64,000 nucleotides of DNA from Pseudogymnoascus destructans. Taxonomy: Eukaryota > Ascomycota > Leotiomycetes > Thelebolales > Thelebolaceae. Both the position numbers and the translations under genes were made by a program. The stretch spans positions 1 to 64,000 of the forward strand of contig NW_020167540.1 in NCBI RefSeq assembly GCF_001641265.1, given 5' to 3'. Position 1 is the first letter of the stretch, and every line of letters begins with the position of its first letter. The notes under the pieces were generated by a model. That model saw only the letters and a program-made list of their open reading frames with translations, was not told the DNA's origin and ran no database searches. Positions 10,180-18,367 of the stretch are shown here, piece after piece.

Positions 10180-11181
10180 ATGAACGATGAATCCGCATCC
10201 GCTCCCGACGCGGGTCCGGCAGACCCTCAACTACCTCCCAGCAACGACGCCGCCGCAGCAACTCCAGCAACAACTCCAGCAGCTACACCACCTCCAGCTG
10301 TAGCAGGAATCGATGATAACAGCCCCGCCGCCCGGCGACGGCGCCGAATCTTCATCCAGACGAAGAAGAAAGCCGAGTTCATCCACGACATCCTCGTCAA
10401 TCTAGACGTGTTAATCTACGCCGAGCTCTGCTTCATGTATTACAACGAGTACGTCCACCCCCACTTCCTCCCTCCCTCAATCAATCAAGCACACGCTAAC
10501 CCACTCCCCAGCTGCTCCCTCTTCCGCTTCCTCCTCCGCTCAATAACCCAACTCGTCTTCCTCTCCCCCGCCGCCAAGCCCCCCCCCATCCCCGGCCCAC
10601 GCCCCTACATCCCCGCCCTCCTCTCCACAAACACCCTCTGCGCCTTCCTGCACCTCGTCACCGCGCGCCCGTCCGGGTCGGAGCTCACGCGGGGGTATCT
10701 ACATGGGGGGATAATAGTCGATTTCATCGGGCAGCGCGCGCCGTCTACAAAAGCTGTGTTGGTGGGGTTGGATATCCTGATACTGCTACTGCAGCTTGTG
10801 ATGCTGTCTGTGCATGTTGAAGAAGCGGTGCTGAAAGCTGCGCTGGCGAATCGCGATGGGATGACTGCTTATATAGCTGCAGGCGGCACCGGGGTCGATG
10901 GTGCGGAGCGGGGTGCTGGGGATTTGGAGATGGGTACAGGCACGCAGGGCGGGGAGATGGGGGTGGAGATGGAGATGCAGGATTTATCAGCCCCCGAGGG
11001 AGCAGGCGCGGAGGAACGCGATGTGTTACTTGCGGAGAGGATGAGGAGGGCGGAGGAGGGAGGGGATGCGGGGGTTGTGGATGCGTTTTATACGGGGAAT
11101 GTGGTGGTGGGGACGTTTGATGTGGTGGGGACTGTGAGGGCGCTGTGGGAGGGGGGGAGGGGGGTGGGAGGGCGCTGGTGA
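10180..11181 (+). CDS. dsc4: DUF1746 membrane protein, likely Dsc E3 ligase subunit 4 (DscD)
   Basis: Dsc4 is a membrane subunit of the Golgi Dsc ubiquitin ligase, which cleaves or degrades membrane clients including the SREBP precursor. Exon 1 is 10180-10448 and exon 2 is 10512-11181. The 63-bp intron (gtacgt...gctaac...ccccag) keeps the frame open if unspliced, but splicing gives the family sequence YYNDCSLFRF. The domain runs from RRRRIFIQTKKKAEFIHDILVNLDVLIY through LLRSITQLVFL, a GYLHGGIIVDFIGQ block, and LDILILLLQLVMLSVHVEE. An Ala/Pro/Thr-rich N-terminus and a Gly/Glu-rich C-terminus flank it. The stop at 11179-11181 follows a run of G bases. A one-base change in that run would extend the frame to 11258, so the C-terminus is uncertain. 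Confidence 0.75.
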   Translation: MNDESASAPDAGPADPQLPPSNDAAAATPATTPAATPPPAVAGIDDNSPAARRRRRIFIQTKKKAEFIHDILVNLDVLIYAELCFMYYNEYVHPHFLPPSINQAHANPLPSCSLFRFLLRSITQLVFLSPAAKPPPIPGPRPYIPALLSTNTLCAFLHLVTARPSGSELTRGYLHGGIIVDFIGQRAPSTKAVLVGLDILILLLQLVMLSVHVEEAVLKAALANRDGMTAYIAAGGTGVDGAERGAGDLEMGTGTQGGEMGVEMEMQDLSAPEGAGAEERDVLLAERMRRAEEGGDAGVVDAFYTGNVVVGTFDVVGTVRALWEGGRGVGGRW

Positions 11182-11535
11182 TGGCGGGGCAGACGGCGGG
11201 ATATGAGTGGGCAAGGGCGAGGGGGGGGGTTACGAGACGGTTGGGGACTATGGCGTAGAAAGGTGTATGATAGGGTGCATAGGTTTGTTTTGGGAGTTTG
11301 GTGTGGCAGTCACGACGTGGAATCGATCGATGGCTTTGCCCTTATTGCATGCTGGGTGTACCGTGTGCTGTTACTGAATTGAAAATCACGCACTCTTGAC
11401 GAATCTAAGAAACAATCACAAGACTCAACATCATCGTTTTAGATTCAGCTAAATCTACGACACCAGCTGCAGGTGTGACCACAAAGAAATCTATTGCTTC
11501 GGTCTACCACCATACCATCCCCAACCAGGGCGCGC

Positions 11536-12685
11536 CTAGTTAGCAGCACCAGAGATGAAGAACCACTTGTCGATGCTTGGGTCAATTGGTGCCGGGGCGA
11601 GCTCCTGGTTCTGCGGGATGGGCGGCAGCTGCTCGGGAGAGATGCGGCTGGGGGAGTTCTTGACGGCGACGTTGGTGCTGCGGGGTGTTTGTTAGCTACT
11701 GCGTCTAGCATTGTGGGAGGGGAATGGGGTGGTACTTACAGAGAGACCTCGCCGGGCTGGGTCTTGCCGGTGATGAGCTTCTCCCACGCCTCGGCGCACT
11801 CACGGACGACATCCATGGCATACCTGTATTGTTAGCGAGCGATCTTCTCACATCAAGGAATTTGAGGGGGTGCGCACTTCTTGTTCTTGCACTCGCCGGT
11901 GAAAGCGAACTGGTTCTCAGGCTTTCCATCTGGGATCTTGTAGATGCGGAACCACTCATTCGTAGCCCTCAGTAGGCCAGGGAGGTGGCGCTCCACATCC
12001 TCGACGTCGTTGAGCTTGGGTGCCAGCGGGTCATTGACATCGATGACGATGACCTTCCAGTCAGTCTCCTCCTCGTCGAGGAGCGCCATGACGCCGAGGA
12101 CCTTGACCTGCTTGACCTGGCCGGGGTAGCCGACGAGCTCGCCGATCTCGCACACGTCGAGAGGGTCGTTGTCGCCCTTGGCCTTGGTCTCGGGGTGGAT
12201 GACGTTGGGGTCTTCCCAGGTCTGGTGGGGGTGTGAGTGTGTGTGTCTCTCGTCGTACGAGGGAGAGGGATCATACCTGGGGGAAGGCGCCGTAGTTCCA
12301 GAGGTAGCCCTTGTGGGGGAAGCAGTTGCGGACGAAGCGGAGCTTGCCCTTCTTGATATCCTGCTTGATGGGGTTGAGGAGCTCCTCCTTGGAGATCTAG
12401 AGGGTTGTTATCAGCATGGTTTTGGATGCGAAGGCGGTGTGGTGCGGGGTAGTCGAAATCAGGTGTATAAATCGCAGAAAGCGTAAGGGATATTACACAT
12501 ACCTCAAGCTTGCCATTGGTCCATCTTGGGATCTCAACGACCATGTTCAGGATGGTCTGCTGCTCGTTGGCGTAGAGGGGGATATCGTGGAAGGGTGAGA
12601 CGGGCACGCCATCCTTCTCGATGTAAACGCGGTGCTCGAGGGTGTTGGCAGCACCAATCTTGCGAACGGTATATTGAGGAGCCAT
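11536..12685 (-). CDS. ipp1: Inorganic pyrophosphatase (family I, Ipp1 type)
   Basis: Hydrolyses diphosphate to phosphate with Mg2+ and drives biosynthesis forward. Five exons: 12503-12685, 12277-12396, 11878-12221, 11740-11823 and 11536-11677. They give 290 residues from the ATG at 12685. The start [20 protein letters not shown], the substrate and metal motif [28 protein letters not shown], and [11 protein letters not shown] are classic for the eukaryotic enzyme. All introns follow GT-AG, with gctaac-like branch sites. The reading frame stays open for another 129 codons upstream of this ATG and encodes a presequence-like extension (separate entry). A mitochondrial form may therefore start at 13024 or 13072. 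Confidence 0.93.
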
Positions 12686-13072
12686 TTTTGTAGAATCGTG
12701 TCCAGCAGGCAGGCTGGAGGGAGATGGAGAATTTAAAGAATACGAACCCGAGAAGTGACGGGCGATCTGTGCTGTCCGTGACTGTGACGGTTTAACTGTG
12801 GTGTTGTGAGACGATTGTGTTGTGGTGCGGGAGAAAGTCGAGGAGGGGCGGGCAGTGGTGATGGGGCTTAGGCTCGCCAGTCTTACTCCAGCTACAGCGG
12901 GAGACTGCAGCTGTACGGCAATCACAGGGAGAATGGAGTGGAAGGGTGTCCGCGACCAGGGTAGCGAATATAGTCTTGGGCTGCTTTTGGGGAGCGTAGG
13001 GCGAATGGCTCGTAGTGATGACATATGTCTAAACAAGCGAAACAAGCGTAACAAGCGTAACAAGCGTAACAA
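12686..13072 (-). CDS. In-frame N-terminal extension of the pyrophosphatase, mitochondrial-presequence-like
   Basis: The frame of exon 1 continues upstream without a stop to an ATG at 13072, with a second ATG at 13024. The roughly 113 residues from [20 protein letters not shown] to AGHDSTK are rich in Arg, Ser, Thr and Ala. They contain no Asp or Glu until the last few residues, which is typical of a mitochondrial targeting sequence. Yeast has separate cytosolic (Ipp1) and mitochondrial (Ppa2) enzymes. Here one gene may make both by alternative transcription or translation start. That is inference: the extension could also be an untranslated leader that happens to be open. The outer ATG lies in the 9-bp repeat. 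Confidence 0.5.
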
Positions 13073-13090
13073 GCGTTACAAGCGTTACAA
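13032..13090. repeat. 9-bp tandem repeat (aacaagcgt)
   Basis: About six copies of aacaagcgt or tacaagcgt in a row. The period is a multiple of three, and on the minus strand the repeat reads as Leu-Leu-Arg-like codons at the outer start of the pyrophosphatase extension. Confidence 0.9.
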
Positions 13091-13542
13091 ACAATAACTT
13101 TAGAAAATATCGGATATATAGGAGCAAGAATTAGGGGATCTGGGTCGAAGCCGAAGGGGGAAGGGGAAATATTAGCTCTGGGTCCGTGTCCAAGCGGCAC
13201 CCGAGGCACTGCAAAATATGCCTCCTATGCCGAACTTCGGTGCCAAGAATTTCCGCCAGAGGACCAAAACAACGTTGGAGGTGCTAAGAATGCACGCGCG
13301 GTGGCGGAATCCTTGGCACTTTACGACCAGAGTTGAGCCCTAGCTACGGAGTACTCCGTACAGAAAAGAGGGGTGGCGGAATGGTACAATAAATCACGTG
13401 ATACCTCCGGAGTTGCTGGCGGAAGTTCATGGCATGAACGGGCGGAGCGGGAATACCTACTTACGTCTCCGCCCCTCTCCGTCCTCCTCCCTCCGCCCTC
13501 CGCCCCCGCTCCTAGCGATAACGATTAATTTTTGGTGGTGCC

Positions 13543-13620
13543 TCCACTCTCCTTCCCACCTCCACCCTCCTTCCCACCTCCACCCTCCTTCCCACCTCCA
13601 CCCTCCTCCACCCTCCTCCC
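13543..13620. repeat. 18-bp pyrimidine-rich tandem repeat
   Basis: Three copies of an 18-bp unit of the type tccaccctccttcccacc, at 13543, 13561 and 13579, then partial copies. It lies directly upstream of the Dus2 start, in what is likely the promoter or 5' leader. Confidence 0.85.
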
Positions 13621-13654
13621 TTGCTATGTTATGTTACGCCTCGCAACCTCCATC

Positions 13655-14962
13655 ATGACGAACGCTCCCAAAAGGGTCCCTATCCCCCGAAACGGGGTCG
13701 ACTACCGCTGCAAGCTCGTCCTCGCCCCCATGGTCCGCTCCGGCGAGCTGCCCTCACGCCTCCTCGCCCTCCACTACGGCGCCGACCTCGTCTGGGGCCC
13801 CGAAACCGTCGACCGCTCCATGATCGGCACCACACGCACCTTCAACAGTGCCCTCTCCACCGTCGACTTCACGCGCCGCTCCAACAACGGCTCCCACGGG
13901 CCCCGCAAGAACCAGAAGGAGAGCGTCATCTTCCGCCTCCACCCCGCGCGCGAGGGCAAGAAACTCATCTTCCAAATGGGCACCTCGGACCCCGAGCGCG
14001 CGGTGGAGGCTGCGAAACTCGTCGCCGCCGACGTCGCGGGCATCGATGTCAACGCCGGGTGTCCGAAGCCGTTTAGCACGAGCGGCGGCATGGGCGCGGC
14101 GCTGCTTCGCACGCCGGATAAATTATGCGCGATCCTAGAGGCGCTGGTGACTAACGTCGCCTCGGAGTTCGAGATTGGGATTAGCGTCAAGATTCGCCTG
14201 CTGGGGACCGGGGAGGAGACGGAGGCGCTGGTGCGCAGGCTCTGCGCGACGGGGATTACGGGGCTGACGATCCATTGTCGGACGACGCCGATGCGGCCGC
14301 GGGAGAAGGCGATTAGGGATCAATTGACGATGATAGCGGATATATGTCGGGAGATGGGGGTCGCGTGTCTGGCGAATGGGGATGTAACGTGTCCGGAGGA
14401 TGCGCAGGAGCTGGTGAATGCGTTTGGGGTTGAGGGGGCGATGATAGCGACGTCGGCAGAGACGAATCCGAGTTGTTTTAGGAGGAAGGAGGATGGGGGG
14501 TTGGCGCCGTGGAGGGAGGTGGTGGAGCTTTATCTGAGGACGAGTATAGAGGTGGAGAATCGATGGGGGAATACGAAGTACCTCCTTGGGCACTTGGTGC
14601 CGGGGAAAGATCCGGTGTATCGTGGTGTTACGGGGAGTAAGAGTTATACGGGGATCTGTGAGCTGCTTGGGTTCCCGGAGCTGGTTGAGCGGGCTAAGGA
14701 GGTGGATCATGCGCTGGGATTGGATGTGGTACCGGTAAAGCCGGTGAAGCAGGGCAAGAAGAAGCAGAATAGCACAGCAGATGCTGCGAGTGGGCAGTCG
14801 GGCACTGGGAAGAAGGACAAGCGGAAACCGCTGTCTACTCGCGGCGTCGAGAACTCTAAGCCAGCTGTGGAGGCTTCGAAGTCGGCCGCTCAAAGCCCGA
14901 CGGCACCAGTTGATATCCCGCAGCCAGCCACGGAGAGTACAATGGCCGCGCAACCCGTATAA
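13655..14962 (+). CDS. smm1: tRNA-dihydrouridine(20) synthase (Dus2 / Smm1)
   Basis: A flavin enzyme that reduces U20 of tRNA to dihydrouridine. One exon of 435 residues from MTNAPKRVPIPRNGVDYR. Motifs are KLVLAPMVRSGELPSRLLAL, YGADLVWGPETVD, FQMGTSDPERA, the catalytic block DVNAGCPKPFSTSGGMGAALL with its Cys, SVKIRLL, the flavin-binding TIHCRTTPMRPRE, and LANGDV. The C-terminal 110 residues are Lys, Ser and Ala rich and unstructured. The double-stranded RNA-binding domain of animal DUS2 is absent, as usual in fungi. An in-frame ATG eight codons upstream (13631) would add MLRLATSI. The start used matches the usual fungal start. The third codon position is strongly GC-rich in the first half. 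Confidence 0.93.
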   Translation: MTNAPKRVPIPRNGVDYRCKLVLAPMVRSGELPSRLLALHYGADLVWGPETVDRSMIGTTRTFNSALSTVDFTRRSNNGSHGPRKNQKESVIFRLHPAREGKKLIFQMGTSDPERAVEAAKLVAADVAGIDVNAGCPKPFSTSGGMGAALLRTPDKLCAILEALVTNVASEFEIGISVKIRLLGTGEETEALVRRLCATGITGLTIHCRTTPMRPREKAIRDQLTMIADICREMGVACLANGDVTCPEDAQELVNAFGVEGAMIATSAETNPSCFRRKEDGGLAPWREVVELYLRTSIEVENRWGNTKYLLGHLVPGKDPVYRGVTGSKSYTGICELLGFPELVERAKEVDHALGLDVVPVKPVKQGKKKQNSTADAASGQSGTGKKDKRKPLSTRGVENSKPAVEASKSAAQSPTAPVDIPQPATESTMAAQPV

Positions 14963-15322
14963 AAGCAGCCACAGTGCAAAAGAGGGAAAAGGCCCACTTG
15001 GGGGAAAACCACGCTACATACACACAAAGTGCCTTCACGAGACTGGCACAGGCGTTCACAGGCATGTGGGGAGTTTACTTGCATTTGTATGTATATACAG
15101 AAGGATGGGATGGCGTTTGGGATCGTTGGGGCCACTCAATAAAAAATATGTAATAAGAATTAACAAACATGCAACCCCATCCTAGCATCATTCCTGGTCT
15201 CAGTCCTATAAATCCAGTGTAAGTTCTACCCCTCACCTAGTCCACTCCCACTCCAATATCCATCACTTGATTTGGAGACGATCTCGCTCAGTTTCAGTTT
15301 CGGGGATTTCGCCTAGGCTATA
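14963..15322. other. 3' flank of Dus2, no gene seen
   Basis: Contains the likely 3' untranslated region. It runs up to the terminal repeat of the transposon relic at 15323. Confidence 0.5.
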
Positions 15323-15930
15323 CAGTACGGCGCCAGAAGTTTACATACGGGCCCGTACTCAACACGCGAAAACAACTGCTGCTTTATAGAACGCGTAGGT
15401 GCGCGTTCCTATAGAATAGCTTCAATAATACAATCTATAATGTCTCGAGGCCCTGAATTATGTGTTGAAACACGTGTTCGAATACTTGAGCTTCATGGAC
15501 AGTACAGTCTACAATATCTAAAGCAGGAGAGCGAGAGCGAGTAAATGGAGGACAGGCCTCACTAACACGGCAAGGAGCAGCTATTTTCATGCATGACAAT
15601 GCACCTATTCATACAGCAGGAATTATAGAAGCATGGCTTCGTGAGCATGGAATTGAAGTAATGGATTGGCCGCCATATAGCCCGGATTTGAACCCTATTG
15701 AAAACCTATGGGCGTTACTAAAGCTTGATAATGCAGAGACGCTTAATCAACTCATTTTGGGCAGCAATGATAGCATGGGAGAATATGGGAGAGGCCTTAC
15801 TACTTAAATTGTTAGATTCTATGGCAGCTAGGCGCGACGCTGTTATTGTCTTCGAATTTTGGGGGACGCCGCCTTTCGAATTTACATATACCAGAAGCAC
15901 AAACGCATGTAAACTTCTGGCGCCGTACTG
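15323..15930 (+). mobile_element. Internally deleted Tc1/mariner element with perfect 24-bp terminal inverted repeats
   Basis: The left end 15323-15346 and the right end 15907-15930 are exact inverted repeats beginning cagtacggcgccagaag. The 608-bp body keeps both ends of a transposase. The N-terminus at 15440-15544 is MSRGPELCVETRVRILELHG, then a stop. The C-terminal catalytic part at 15589 onward has MHDNAPIHTA and WPPYSPDLNPIENLW, the DDE/D landmarks of the Tc1 (DDE_3) family, followed by frame breaks and a tail like SMAARRDAVI. The middle of the gene is missing, so it cannot make a transposase. A flanking TA is visible on the left (15321). The right flank reads CA, so the duplication has mutated. 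Confidence 0.9.
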
Positions 15931-16375
15931 CAACCCGGCATTGACACTACACAGACGCCTATCATCGCAACGAGCCTCATCCAATCACACCATCGCAATC
16001 CCACCAAATCCCCAATTCACCCCATAATTCCCCCATTACCGTGGTTATCCGTCGGTAAAGAGCCCGTCCATTAGGCTCCATTTCTCCATTTCCCCAACAA
16101 TCACCCCACAGCAACCAGCCATCACCCCGTCTAACTGATATCGTTACCCCCGTTTAGGAAGTTCTTTGCGGTACCGGCGAAGAAATGGCTTGCATTAAAC
16201 TGTGGGCGGCCACTTGTCTTTAGTATCGTGAACATTGTTTGTGGGCAAATAAAGCTCTATCCCGCTGCTACTCGTGTAGTCTCTTTCTCTTCTCCTCTTT
16301 CTCCTCCTCACGTCTTTCTCCCTCTCCTCATCTCCAGCCTCATTTTTCACCTCTCACCTATCCCGATAATTCACA
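15931..16375. promoter_or_regulatory. Likely promoter of the methylmalonate-semialdehyde dehydrogenase gene
   Basis: No gene seen. A long pyrimidine tract of tct and ctc runs from about 16279 to 16345, just before the start codon. This is common in promoters of well-expressed filamentous-fungal genes. Confidence 0.45.
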
Positions 16376-18171
16376 ATGCGTCGCTCCATTGCCCGCGGCG
16401 TCCCCGCGCTCGCCTCCCGCGCCCGCCCATCCCTCACCCCCCGCCTCGCCGGCCTCTCAACCTCAACCCCAATCCAAGCCTCCAAGTCCACCACAATCCG
16501 CAGCCTGCACATCACCTCACGCACCCAGCAAGCCTCCTCCGCCGGCGTTAAGCTCACCTCCACCACAACCTCCTACCCAACCTCGCACGAGAAGATCCAG
16601 AACCCCGTCGACACCCCTTTCTTCATCGACAACAAGTTCGTCGCCTCCACCACGAGCGAGTTCATCGACCTCCACGACCCCGCCACCAACAATCTCGTCA
16701 CCCGCGTCCCGCAAAACACTGATGAGGAGCTCCGCGCTGCTGTGGCGAGCGCGCAGGCGGCGTTCCCGGGATGGCGCGCGACGAGCATCGTGACGAGACA
16801 GCAGATCATGTTTAAGTTCGTGCAGCTGATTCGCGAGAACTGGGATCGTTTGGCTGCTTCTATCACGCTTGAGCAGGGGAAGGTTGTTTCTGATGCTAAG
16901 GGTGATGTGCACCGTGGTCTTCAGGTCGCTGAGAGCGCGTGTGGTATCACGTCGCAGCTTACTGGTGAGGTGTTGGAGGTGGCCAAGGATATGGAGACGA
17001 GGAATTACCGCGAGCCGTTGGGAGTTGTCGCGGCCATCTGCCCATTCAACTTCCCCGCCATGATCCCATTGTGGTCCATCCCAATCGCCACTGTCACCGG
17101 TAACTGCCTGATCCTCAAGCCATCCGAGCGTGACCCCGGCGCGGCCATGATTCTCGCCGAGCTTGCAAAGGAAGCCGGTCTTCCAGATGGTGTGCTGAAC
17201 ATCGTGCACGGCTCGCACAGGGCCGTGGACTTCATCCTCGATGCGCCAGAGATCAAGGCCATCAGCTTTGTCGGCAGCAACAAGGCCGGAGAGTACATCT
17301 ACAGCCGAGGCTCCGAGAACGGGAAGCGTGTCCAGGCCAACCTCGGCGCAAAGAACCACGCTGCTGTCTTGCCGGACTGCAACAAGAACCACGCTCTCAA
17401 CTCCATCGTTGGCGCCGCATTCGGTGCTGCGGGACAGAGATGCATGGCGCTCAGCACCCTGGTTATGGTTGCTGAGAGCAAGGACTGGCTTCCTGAGCTT
17501 GCTGACCTCACTAAGTCGCTGGTCCTTAACGGTGGGTTCGAGAAGGACTCTGATCTTGGCCCGGTTATCAGCAAGCACAGCAAGGAGCGCATTGAGGGTC
17601 TGATTGCCAGCGCTGAGGAGGAGGGCGCTACTATCCTCCTCGATGGTAGGGGCTACAAGCCCGCTGACCCCAAGTTCGCTAACGGTTCGTAACCCCAACC
17701 CCTTTCCCTCAGTTCACCATACATATCTAACGAAAAACAGGCAACTGGGTCGGCCCAACCATCATCACCGGCGTCAAGCCGCACATGAAGTGCTACACCG
17801 AGGAGATCTTCGGCCCCGTCCTCATCGCCCTCGAAGTCCCCACCCTCACCAACGCCATCGACCTCATCAACGCCAACGAATACGGCAACGGCGTCGCCAT
17901 CTTCACCAAGTCCGGCGCGACCGCGCAGGCGTTCCAGAAGCACATCGAGTGCGGCCAGGTCGGCATCAACGTCCCGATCCCCGTGCCGATCGGGGTGTCG
18001 AACTTCTCGTTCACGGGGAACAAGAAGAGTATTGCGGGGGGAGGGGCGAATACGTTTTATGGAAAGATTGGATTGAACTTCTATACGCAGCAGAAGACGG
18101 TGACGAGTTTGTGGAAGGAGGAGGATGCGTTGGCGACGAAGGCGGATGTGTCGATGCCGGTTCATCATTAG
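16376..18171 (+). CDS. Methylmalonate-semialdehyde dehydrogenase (acylating), mitochondrial
   Basis: Converts methylmalonate semialdehyde to propionyl-CoA in valine catabolism and malonate semialdehyde to acetyl-CoA, using NAD and CoA. Exon 1 is 16376-17684 and exon 2 is 17741-18171, 579 residues in all. The first 60 residues (MRRSIARGVPALASRARPSL...) are Arg, Ser and Thr rich with almost no acidic residues, a mitochondrial presequence. Family motifs are FIDNKFV, ITLEQGK, CPFNFPAMIPLWSIPIA, LKPSERDPGAA, FVGSNKAGEYIY and the catalytic Cys in GAAGQRCMALS. After splicing the sequence reads NWVGPTIITGVKPHMKCYTEEIFGPV, as expected. Length and motifs fit class ALDH6. Its distance from other catabolic genes suggests no cluster. 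Confidence 0.95.
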
Positions 18172-18367
18172 GGGGGTGTTTAAGCTAAGCTCATAATGGT
18201 TTGATTGCAAAATATTAAAGCAAGCAATATTGTGTATATGTACGCGTGAGCAAGGCGTGTTATGAATGATCCCCTTCGTAGCTGCCAGCGTGACGCCCAA
18301 AAAAAACACACATTCCATCATCTATCCCCCCTACCAATATATCCGGGTATACCCACGCACGCGCCCC

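Noticed and set aside
13500..13630. Dus2 starting at the far upstream in-frame position 13532
   Set aside because: It would translate the pyrimidine repeat into Pro/Ser tracts, and there is no ATG in that stretch before 13631.
16517..17698. Minus-strand 393-codon frame opposite the dehydrogenase
   Set aside because: It is a long antisense shadow of a high-GC3 coding exon and has no family similarity.
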